The notes beneath the pieces are model-generated. The model saw nothing but the letters and a program-made list of their open reading frames with translations, was not told the DNA's origin and did no database searches. Positions 1 through 5,327 of a stretch of 5,891 nucleotides of DNA are shown piece by piece. A program made the position numbers and the translations under genes. Position 1 is the stretch's first letter; each line of letters begins with the position of its first letter. The stretch is from Rhodospirillaceae bacterium. Lineage in GTDB: Bacteria > Pseudomonadota > Alphaproteobacteria > MPNO01 > UBA2964. The DNA is taken from NCBI GenBank assembly GCA_002724505.1, contig PBOV01000021.1, positions 3,758 to 9,648 on the forward strand, read 5' to 3'.

Positions 1-818
1 AGGGCAATCAGGTTCTAGACTTAAGGGACGCCGGACTACCCGCTGGAGAAATGGGTGACCTGCTGGCCATCGTCCGCGGCGGGGCCCCCATGCTTGCGAG
101 AGCCAGATCAGCAGTAGCAGATTGGACAGCGCAAGATTTTCCGCTTGATGCGGTTAAACTGGAGGCACCGATACTGCATCCACCAAAAGTGATCGGAATA
201 GGTCTTAACTATATTGACCACTGCCGCGAAGCCAATATGGCTGTACCAGACGAGCCCGTAATCTTTACCAAATACTCTACCTCCGTCACGGGACCCTATG
301 ATGACGTCCATTGGTATAAAGATGTATGCCAGAATGTTGATTATGAGGTTGAGCTAGGTGTAGTAATCGGAAAGCCAGCATCGCGAGTTTCTGAAGAAGA
401 AGCTCTAGATTATGTGCTCGGATATACTGTAGTTAACGATATCTCAGCGCGGGACTTGCAGTTGGGAGGAGCCGGTCAATGGGATATAGGAAAGTCTTTA
501 GATACCTTTTGCCCATATGGTCCCGCAATTATCACTGCAAGCGAAGTTGAGAACCCTCACAATCTAGATCTCCGTCTCACGGTTAACGGCGAAATTCGGC
601 AAAAATCAAACACGTCAAATTTGATTTTCAAAATTCCGGAGCTCATCGCCTATTTAAGCAAAGGTATAACGCTTTTGCCCGGCGACTTGATTGCTACTGG
701 CACCCCTTTTGGCGTCGCTATGGGTATGAAAGACCCAATCTGGCTCAAGGAAGGGGATGTTTGTGAAGCAGAAATAGATGGGCTCGGAAACATCCGAAAT
801 ACAATGAGAGCGTTATAA
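1..818 (+). CDS. Fumarylacetoacetate hydrolase (FAH) family protein, 5' end outside window
   Basis: The reading frame is open from the first complete codon at position 3, with no stop before the ATG at 51. The gene therefore starts upstream and that ATG is probably internal; the residues before it read like the usual FAH N-terminal region. Counting from the ATG at 51, the FAH fold is clear: the lid segment PPKVIGIGLNYIDHCRE (44-60), the metal-ligand pattern E99-x-E101 in DYEVELGVVIG, D130 in VVNDISARD, GKSLDTFCPYGP (147-158) and ATGTPFGV (215-222). Members are cytoplasmic, bind Mg2+ or similar, and cleave C-C bonds, decarboxylate or isomerise small beta-keto acids (FAHD1-like acylpyruvases, oxaloacetate decarboxylases, HpcE-like isomerases). 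The motifs do not fix the substrate, and no pathway neighbour helps. The stop is 9 bp from the stop of the convergent regulator gene, and no terminator is visible between them. Confidence 0.93.
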   Translation, partial: GNQVLDLRDAGLPAGEMGDLLAIVRGGAPMLARARSAVADWTAQDFPLDAVKLEAPILHPPKVIGIGLNYIDHCREANMAVPDEPVIFTKYSTSVTGPYDDVHWYKDVCQNVDYEVELGVVIGKPASRVSEEEALDYVLGYTVVNDISARDLQLGGAGQWDIGKSLDTFCPYGPAIITASEVENPHNLDLRLTVNGEIRQKSNTSNLIFKIPELIAYLSKGITLLPGDLIATGTPFGVAMGMKDPIWLKEGDVCEAEIDGLGNIRNTMRAL

Positions 819-827
819 GGCCATGAG

Positions 828-1514
828 CTAGGGAATTAAGCGATAGCCACCGGATTCGGTCACCAGAATTTTAGCATCCGATGGGTCTAGTTCTATTTTT
901 TGACGCAGGCGATAAACGTGCGTTTCTAATGTATGAGTCGTTACTCCCGAATTGTATCCCCAGACTTCGTTGAGTAATTTTGCTCTCTCAACAAGAGTAT
1001 TAGGCGCCTGAGATAAATATTTTAGAATTGAAGCCTCTTTCTCCGTTAGCCTAATAGTTTTGTTTTCTATGGGCTCAAGTAAACTTTTGGTGCCGGGATA
1101 GAATTTGTACCGGCCCAAACTATATATTGCGTCTTCATCCCTTTCCCGCTTTCTAAGATGGAATTGAATTCGCTCAATCAGGAGCCCTAGTCGAAAGGGT
1201 TTGGCAATGTACTCGTTTGGTTCGGCTTCCGTATTTGAAGGCACATGGGGTTTAGTTTCTGCACTCAACAGCATTAAAATAGGCGCCTCTATCTTTTCGC
1301 GACGCAGGCGATAACATAGTTCACGGCCATCGATATCAGGGAGGAACTCCTCAATTATTAAAAGGTCAATTTGTCCCTCTTTGAGTTTAGTCAGAGCTAT
1401 TTCACCGGTTTCAGATGCCGTAAGGACCCAGTCTTTTTGAAGGCCGAGAAGGTCAATAAGAGTGTCTCGCAGCAATCCATCGTCTTCCACGAGGAGAATA
1501 TTTTTTGCTACCAT
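828..1514 (-). CDS. OmpR/PhoB-family response regulator with atypical receiver domain
   Basis: This is a 228-residue two-domain transcription regulator of normal family length. The receiver (about 4-121) starts with ILLVEDD, giving the acidic pair E10/D11, and keeps the conserved Lys in YIAKPF (K105). The phosphoacceptor position is Glu (E55 in DLLIIEEFLPDIDG), not Asp. Gapless alignment puts Leu83 at the switch Thr, followed by Ser84. The usual GADDY before the Lys motif reads EPNEY, and the preceding helix carries two prolines. The C-terminal winged helix-turn-helix (about 130-228) looks intact: IRLTEKEASILKYL, EVWGYNSG, recognition helix around THTLETHVYRLRQKI, and wing VTESGGYRLIP. I chose the ATG at 1514, with GGAG-type ribosome-binding bases 8 nt upstream, over the in-frame TTG at 1517. 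No histidine kinase is adjacent. The gene is divergent from the L,D-transpeptidase, a possible target. The target genes are unknown. Confidence 0.93.
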   Translation of the reverse strand: MVAKNILLVEDDGLLRDTLIDLLGLQKDWVLTASETGEIALTKLKEGQIDLLIIEEFLPDIDGRELCYRLRREKIEAPILMLLSAETKPHVPSNTEAEPNEYIAKPFRLGLLIERIQFHLRKRERDEDAIYSLGRYKFYPGTKSLLEPIENKTIRLTEKEASILKYLSQAPNTLVERAKLLNEVWGYNSGVTTHTLETHVYRLRQKIELDPSDAKILVTESGGYRLIP

Positions 1515-1599
1515 CAATTTCTCTCCTCACCTTACGTCAATAGTCGCACCGCAAAATTGGTAAATAGACCTAAGTTAGCACCAAATCGCTGTTGGCTCT

Positions 1600-1629
1600 A
1601 TTAGATGTGAGAAATCTTACTGGGCACAA
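1600..1629 (-). promoter_or_regulatory. Possible promoter for the response regulator gene
   Basis: On the minus strand, TTGTGC (-35, 1624-1629) and TCTAAT (-10, 1600-1605) are separated by 18 bp. The -10 matches the sigma-70 consensus at five of six bases and the -35 at three. Transcription would start near 1593, giving a leader of roughly 80 nt before the ATG at 1514. On the plus strand of the same gap, TTGGCT (1592-1597) and TCTTAC (1615-1620) are 17 bp apart and could serve the transpeptidase, but that match is weaker. Both are consensus matches read by eye. Confidence 0.25.
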
Positions 1630-1683
1630 CCCCCCATTAACAGGTTGGTTGGATCTCTCTGCGCGGCGCGCTATAACAGCCTC

Positions 1684-2235
1684 GTGAATTTAATAGTTTA
1701 TTCTTCCGGCGAAGCTGAGTGGGACAACGGCCGTGTCCGCTGCGCGTTGGGGCTTGGCGGCATCTCCCACAAAAAACGTGAGGGAGACGGCGTTACACCA
1801 GCTGGGCGTTTTTTATTGCGTCACGTTTTTTATCGAGCCGATCGAATAGAAAGACCACGCACCACTCTTCCCCTTTCAACCCTTAGCAAAAAGGCTGGCT
1901 GGTGCGATAGCCCCTTTGACACTAGCTACAATAAATTTGTTTCTTTACCATTTAGAGGACATCATGAAAAACTCTGGCGTAACGACGCAATTTATGACCT
2001 TTTCGCCGTTGTTGGATATAACGATCGGCCTGTTATTCCCAATGCAGGGAGCGCTATTTTTATTCATGTGGCGACACCAGGGTTTGAGGCGACGAAGGGC
2101 TGTGTCGCCTTTCCCCTGCCAGATCTATTAAAAATTTTAGAAAATTGGCAGCCGGAAAGTGCTCTTGAAATCCGGACTTCTGGTCTCGGCGCTCCCCTAA
2201 CTGCCCCCTATGGCCACCCGACTGCCAAAAATTGA
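1684..2235 (+). CDS. L,D-transpeptidase family protein (YkuD catalytic domain)
   Basis: Numbering is from the GTG at 1684 (183 aa). The protein is a single YkuD-type domain: CALGLGGISHKKREGDGVTPAGRF (20-43) is the family's opening strand and loop, followed by GWCD, HHEKLW (93-98), YDLFAVVGYND (104-114) and the catalytic block IFIHVATPGFEATKGCVAF with His128, Gly139 and nucleophile Cys140. YkuD enzymes attack the third stem-peptide residue in peptidoglycan to form 3-3 cross-links or attach proteins. No signal peptide or lipobox is present, although the usual substrate is periplasmic, so its location and substrate are uncertain. An in-frame TTG at 1645 would add 13 residues (196 aa). I prefer GTG because MNLIVYSSG resembles the usual start of this subgroup, but neither start has a convincing Shine-Dalgarno sequence. 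The last 17 or so residues go beyond the domain, and their coding region overlaps the 3' end of convergent yggS. Confidence 0.88.
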   Translation: MNLIVYSSGEAEWDNGRVRCALGLGGISHKKREGDGVTPAGRFLLRHVFYRADRIERPRTTLPLSTLSKKAGWCDSPFDTSYNKFVSLPFRGHHEKLWRNDAIYDLFAVVGYNDRPVIPNAGSAIFIHVATPGFEATKGCVAFPLPDLLKILENWQPESALEIRTSGLGAPLTAPYGHPTAKN

Positions 2236-2904
2236 AGTGCCGATGCGGACATGGGTTGCTCCTAACATAATGGCGGACTTGAAGTCCGAACTCATCCCCA
2301 TGCTGAGGTATTTCAAACCATGGCGCCGCGCCGTTTCCGCTAACAAGGCAAAGTGCAGTGCCGGCTCATCGTTGACTGGGGGAATACACATCAAACCAAT
2401 CACAGGCAATTTAAATTCCTCAAGGCATTGACTTATAAAGCTGTCTGCATTCCCGGGCATCACACCGGATTTTTTTTCCTCCTCACCAGTATTGACTTGA
2501 ATAAACAGATTGGGACACGCCCCTTTCCTTTTTTTTTCTTTAGAAAGCGCCTCAGCGAGACGCGGCCGATCAAGGGTTTCAATTACATCAAACAATTTGA
2601 CCGCCTCTCTGACCTTATTTGTTTGTAGTGGTCCTATTAAATGGAGCCGGAGGTCCGGATACTCCAATTTTAGGCTTGAATATTTCGAAGCCGCTTCTTG
2701 CACACGGTTTTCGCCGAAAAGTCGATGCCCAAACTCAAGCGCGCTGCGTATCTTTACTGCCGGGTGAAATTTGGATACCGCCATTAACCTTACATCTTCA
2801 GGATCACGGCCAGCAGCCTCGGCTGCCGCTGAAATCTCTTCAGACAACCCCAAAATTTTGCTCACAATATTTGGGTCGAGCGTGTTTTGATTGTTTTCGA
2901 CCAT
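2197..2904 (-). CDS. yggS: YggS/PLPBP-family pyridoxal phosphate-binding homeostasis protein
   Basis: This 235-residue protein has the length and motifs of the YggS/PROSC family throughout. It shows LMAVSKFHP with the PLP Schiff-base lysine K45, FGENRVQE (63-70), LHLIGPLQTNK (87-97), VIETLD (107-112), FIQVNTGEEEKKSGV (134-148), GLMCIPP (170-176), LSMGMSSDFKSAI (200-212) and THVRIGTSIFGSR (217-229). The last two blocks include phosphate-contacting residues of the fold-type III barrel. The protein is cytosolic and has no known catalytic activity. It carries PLP, and its loss disturbs B6 and amino-acid or keto-acid pools in other bacteria. The ATG at 2904 fits the family's N-terminus, but upstream bases show no good Shine-Dalgarno sequence. 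The 3' end overlaps the transpeptidase gene tail to tail by 39 bp. The gene contains A8 and A9 runs (minus strand) in the Lys-rich stretches around residues 124-145. Confidence 0.96.
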   Translation of the reverse strand: MVENNQNTLDPNIVSKILGLSEEISAAAEAAGRDPEDVRLMAVSKFHPAVKIRSALEFGHRLFGENRVQEAASKYSSLKLEYPDLRLHLIGPLQTNKVREAVKLFDVIETLDRPRLAEALSKEKKRKGACPNLFIQVNTGEEEKKSGVMPGNADSFISQCLEEFKLPVIGLMCIPPVNDEPALHFALLAETARRHGLKYLSMGMSSDFKSAIMLGATHVRIGTSIFGSRVAIGGS

Positions 2905-2952
2905 GCGAAGATTTATTTAATAAGATATAATAATTTATTGAGTAGCGTTTTG

Positions 2953-2981
2953 ATTATACCCCAATTTATAGGAAATTCTAA
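2953..2981 (-). promoter_or_regulatory. Probable yggS promoter
   Basis: On the minus strand a perfect TATAAT (2953-2958) lies 17 bp downstream of TTAGAA (2976-2981), a three-of-six -35 match. Transcription would begin near 2946, giving a leader of about 40 nt before the yggS ATG. The divergent gap is strongly A+T-rich. It also holds a plus-strand TATAAT at 2926-2931 that could serve the cupin gene, but no -35 stands at the right distance from it. Confidence 0.4.
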
Positions 2982-2999
2982 CTAGGACGCGAGAAATTC

Positions 3000-3932
3000 A
3001 TGGAAAAATTTTTTATTTCAAATGACTTTTTTGACAAAGCCCAAGCAGCTAAGCGCGAACGCCGTCCCTGGCTGGGAAAGGGCGCCATAAAAGATATTTC
3101 CGAGTTTTATTCTTTTGAAGAATTTGAAACGCTCATAAACCAGACCGGTATATGGACACCAGACCGCTTACAGGTTTTGTTAGATAACAAGCCCTTATCA
3201 CAAAACGAATTATTTATTTCCCAAAACAATGCGGCCGGCACAAAGCCCACGTTAAATACCCGGGTCTTGTTGGAGGCCCTTGGTCGCGGCAGTTCAGCAA
3301 TTCTTAATGACGTCGCTGATCTATCTGCCGGGATTAAGAAAATACGTAATTTTTTATCAAATTGGACCGGCGGAAATGTCGATTGCAATTTGTACTATTC
3401 CCAAAAAGACCACCAAGCCTTCCCGGTTCACTACGACGTCCACGACGTATTCGCAATCCAAGTAGAGGGCACCAAACACTGGCAAGTCTTTGACAAGGGC
3501 GTTGAGTATCCGATAAACCACCCTCAATTCACGTCTGCTAGACATAGAAATCCAACGGACTTGCAAAATTCACCAATCCTAGACTTTAATTTTGAGCCAG
3601 GCGATATCGTTTATATCCCCTCCGGTTATCTCCATCACGCGACATGCCGAGAGGGTCGATCGCTGCATCTCTCCTTTGGCTTGGTCGAGATGATAGGGCT
3701 TGATGTAATGTCGATGGCATTTGAACAGGCTATTGAAGAGCCGTTTTTCCGAACTCCCCTTAAAACAGTCATGAGGGAGAAAGACCCTATCGAATTTTAT
3801 CTTCAAAAGTGGGCCAAACAGGTCAAAAATTTATCAACAGACCCCGAATTTAAAAAAAGAATTGAAAACAATCTAGATAATTTCGGAAATCAATCAGACC
3901 CGTTGGATTTGGGGCCTGGAAAAGAAAAATAA
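3000..3932 (+). CDS. JmjC-like cupin protein (Cupin_4 / RoxA-type), putative Fe(II)/2OG oxygenase
   Basis: This 310-residue protein has a central JmjC-type cupin (about 125-230). It has the family's metal motif: H144-x-D146 within FPVHYDVHDVFAIQVEGTKHW, and the distal histidine H212 in GDIVYIPSGYLHHA, followed by SLHLSFGL. The spacing and the HDVFxxQxEGxKxW run match the ribosomal-oxygenase/MINA-like family, whose members hydroxylate residues of ribosomal or other proteins using Fe(II), O2 and 2-oxoglutarate. The N-terminal part, with FFDKAQAAKRERRPWLGKG (10-28), fits the usual lead-in. The C-terminal 80 residues are charged and helical-looking and may correspond to the dimerisation or winged-helix part, but the protein is shorter than typical RoxA as I recall it. 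No signal peptide is present, so it is probably cytosolic. The ATG at 3000 is preceded by GAGA at 5 nt and AGGA at 12 nt. It is monocistronic by layout. The substrate is unknown, and a role in peptide or natural-product modification is also possible. Confidence 0.85.
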   Translation: MEKFFISNDFFDKAQAAKRERRPWLGKGAIKDISEFYSFEEFETLINQTGIWTPDRLQVLLDNKPLSQNELFISQNNAAGTKPTLNTRVLLEALGRGSSAILNDVADLSAGIKKIRNFLSNWTGGNVDCNLYYSQKDHQAFPVHYDVHDVFAIQVEGTKHWQVFDKGVEYPINHPQFTSARHRNPTDLQNSPILDFNFEPGDIVYIPSGYLHHATCREGRSLHLSFGLVEMIGLDVMSMAFEQAIEEPFFRTPLKTVMREKDPIEFYLQKWAKQVKNLSTDPEFKKRIENNLDNFGNQSDPLDLGPGKEK

Positions 3933-3962
3933 AAAATTTGGGGGGCCCGAAGGCCCCCCAAA
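3925..3962 (-). terminator. Rho-independent terminator of the porin gene (UUCG tetraloop)
   Basis: An exact 11-bp inverted repeat lies at 3937-3947 and 3952-3962, with a 4-base loop at 3948-3951. Read on the minus strand the loop is TTCG closed by a C-G pair, the extra-stable C(UUCG)G tetraloop. The stem contains eight consecutive G-C pairs, and it is followed by T6, A, T5 (3936 down to 3925). This is a strong intrinsic terminator 25 bp beyond the porin stop. On the plus strand no T-run follows the stem, so it is less suited to ending the cupin transcript. The T-tract covers the cupin stop codon (3930-3932). Confidence 0.92.
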
Positions 3963-3986
3963 CCAACTCTAATTTCTTTATGAAAC

Positions 3987-5018
3987 TTAGAATTTAACCT
4001 TGAAGCCACCTACAACGCCCATATCACCAACGTTGGTGCCGCTGTCGTTGTCCGTCTCAATGTTAAAGATTGAGCCCTGAAACGATACGCCGCCACCCAG
4101 GTTCTTTGAGTAGCCTGCTGTGATGACCGTAGTCTCTTGATCACTTCCGGTTCCTGCTGCGTCTTTTTCTGCAACACCCAGCTGAAGGCTGACGGTGTCA
4201 GTCTTGCTGAGCTTATGCTTAATAGCCGCACCCAAGTCGGTGTTATCTGTTGTGCCAGACTCTTCATTGTTTGAGAACACGGTGAACGTGTTTTTACCTG
4301 CAGAAACATTGACGCCGACGTTCCAGCCACTATTGTCTGTACCAGACGCGTCAACTGTTGAGTAACCAACAGCCAGGCTGTACTTGGATCCGCCCATCTT
4401 GCCGGAAATTTTACCCATGGCAGATACGCCATCAGAGTTTCCGCTGGTCTCACTGGTGTAAGAATCACCACTAGCACCATCAGAGTTATCAGGCATGTAG
4501 GAAATAGCGCCGGAGAAGCTACCCATTTTAGGTGTGAAATAGGTAATTTTCTGTGCGTCGCCCATTCCTAGGTCGTTATCGTTGTCGATGACCTGATAGG
4601 TACCGCCGACCCAACGTCTAGCATCTGATTTGACGATGCCAACCGGTCCAACACCCTTAACGCTGCCAACATAAGAAGCGGCAGGGTCATTATTACCAAG
4701 TTGGATCTTACCGAAGGAACCACTGACATACATTGAAGATTCATCATAACCTGTCGAAGTTTGGTTATTACCTTCTAATTCCATGCGACCACCAACGGTC
4801 ATGCCGTTTTTGAGCTTTTGTTTGAAATCGAAGTTGATTTCTGAATCGTTTTTAACGTCAAAAGTATTCAATGCTGATCCGCTGCCCTTGGCACCGACAC
4901 CAACCCACTGTTCGTAGTAACCACCGAGCTTAAGTTTAGCGGCACTTACGGGAGCAGCAGTAACAGCCGCTGCGGCTGCCACAATAATTGTGCTCGCGAG
5001 AAGTTTAGACTTAACCAT
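3987..5018 (-). CDS. Outer-membrane general porin (16-strand type, alphaproteobacterial)
   Basis: This is a 343-residue porin from the ATG at 5018. A signal peptide (MVKSKLL, then an Ala-rich core, with likely cleavage after VSA at residue 26) is followed by KLKLGGYYEQWVGVG, the usual first strand. After that come alternating beta strands separated by Asp/Asn/Gly/Ser-rich loops, with no cysteine, ending in GGFKVKF, whose terminal Phe is the C-terminal barrel-assembly signal. SSMYVSGSFGKIQLGNND (about 95-112) is the conserved turn seen in Gram-negative porins. It presumably forms a trimeric diffusion channel for small polar solutes, and specificity cannot be read from sequence. I chose the ATG at 5018 over the in-frame ATG at 5030 because AGGTG (Shine-Dalgarno) lies between them, 6 nt before the second ATG. 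A strong terminator follows the gene, consistent with a highly expressed single-gene transcript. Confidence 0.93.
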   Translation of the reverse strand: MVKSKLLASTIIVAAAAAVTAAPVSAAKLKLGGYYEQWVGVGAKGSGSALNTFDVKNDSEINFDFKQKLKNGMTVGGRMELEGNNQTSTGYDESSMYVSGSFGKIQLGNNDPAASYVGSVKGVGPVGIVKSDARRWVGGTYQVIDNDNDLGMGDAQKITYFTPKMGSFSGAISYMPDNSDGASGDSYTSETSGNSDGVSAMGKISGKMGGSKYSLAVGYSTVDASGTDNSGWNVGVNVSAGKNTFTVFSNNEESGTTDNTDLGAAIKHKLSKTDTVSLQLGVAEKDAAGTGSDQETTVITAGYSKNLGGGVSFQGSIFNIETDNDSGTNVGDMGVVGGFKVKF

Positions 5019-5022
5019 TTTA

Positions 5023-5028
5023 CACCTC
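5023..5028 (-). promoter_or_regulatory. Ribosome binding site deciding the porin start
   Basis: On the minus strand GAGGTG lies here, with its AGG core 6 nt from the ATG at 5018. It overlaps the in-frame upstream ATG at 5030, which therefore cannot use it. This supports MVKSKLL as the true N-terminus rather than the form four residues longer. Confidence 0.8.
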
Positions 5029-5063
5029 ATTAATTTTTGAGAGTTAAATACAAAAGTGACTTA

Positions 5064-5072
5064 ATTATCACA
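5064..5072 (-). promoter_or_regulatory. Likely extended -10 promoter element of the porin gene
   Basis: On the minus strand the bases read TGTGATAAT: an extended -10 TG, one spacer base and GATAAT (five of six consensus). No good -35 stands at 15-18 bp, as can be the case for extended -10 promoters. Transcription would start near 5057, giving a leader of about 40 nt before the ATG at 5018. The palindrome ACACTAGTGT overlaps the TG element, a position where a repressor or activator could act. Confidence 0.4.
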
Positions 5073-5194
5073 CTAGTGTTTTAAAATACATGCCAGTTTA
5101 AGCAATAGTTTTAATTGGTTTTTGGGAAAATATTCGGGGCTGTGGTATTTTTGCCACACACTTGATGCCCATGGTCCGAGAACCCGCGCCTTCC

Positions 5195-5223
5195 TTGTTA
5201 AAACAGCTTGCTTTCCATATATT
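5195..5223 (+). promoter_or_regulatory. Likely promoter for the DUF3576 lipoprotein gene
   Basis: TTGTTA (-35, 5195-5200; four of six consensus) and TATATT (-10, 5218-5223; five of six) are separated by exactly 17 bp. This is the best sigma-70-like pair on the plus strand in this gap. It predicts a start near 5230 and a leader of about 98 nt before the ATG at 5328. A hairpin followed by T5 comes directly after the start. Weaker -10-like TATAAC (5283-5288) and TATAAA (5299-5304) lie closer to the gene. Confidence 0.4.
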
Positions 5224-5327
5224 TAATCAATAGGGCTTTTCTGCAATAGAAGAGTTTTTATTATGGGCCCCAGCCATTTTGGTATAACAACTGACTTATA
5301 TAAAAGTTTATTCATAGAAAGGGCACG

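Larger units (their letters stand above)
5019..5327. other. Non-coding divergent region between porin and lipoprotein genes
   Basis: This stretch of about 310 bp has no credible coding sequence on either strand. Toward the porin it holds a likely extended -10 promoter next to a 10-bp palindrome (ACACTAGTGT, 5070-5079). In the middle is an inverted repeat, TGTGG-N8-CCACA (5141-5158). Toward the lipoprotein there is a promoter-like pair at 5195-5223, a weak hairpin with a T-run at 5236-5262, and an A+T-rich stretch (TATATAAAA, 5297-5305). The length and symmetric elements suggest regulated divergent transcription, but no binding protein can be named. Confidence 0.7.

Noticed and set aside
51..53. 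ATG as the true start of the FAH-family gene
   Set aside because: The frame stays open to the left edge, and the upstream residues continue the FAH N-terminal region, so the gene is truncated by the window rather than starting here.
1645..1683. TTG start adding 13 residues to the L,D-transpeptidase
   Set aside because: The extra residues (VGSLCAARYNSL region) do not resemble the family N-terminus and supply no signal peptide. It remains possible because neither start has a strong ribosome site.
2210..2930. Several plus-strand open frames of 73-103 codons opposite yggS
   Set aside because: They overlap one another and lie antisense to a gene with clear YggS motifs along its whole length. None resembles a known protein.
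4010..4480. Open frame of 156 codons on the minus strand inside the porin gene
   Set aside because: It lies wholly within the porin in a shifted frame, its composition is unlike a folded protein, and no ribosome site precedes it. The porin frame has a signal peptide, barrel strands and a terminal Phe, so this is a shadow.
5031..5235. A small RNA gene ending at the hairpin at 5236-5262
   Set aside because: No convincing plus-strand promoter was found upstream other than the one at 5195-5223, which would start only a few bases before the hairpin. A leader hairpin explains it better.
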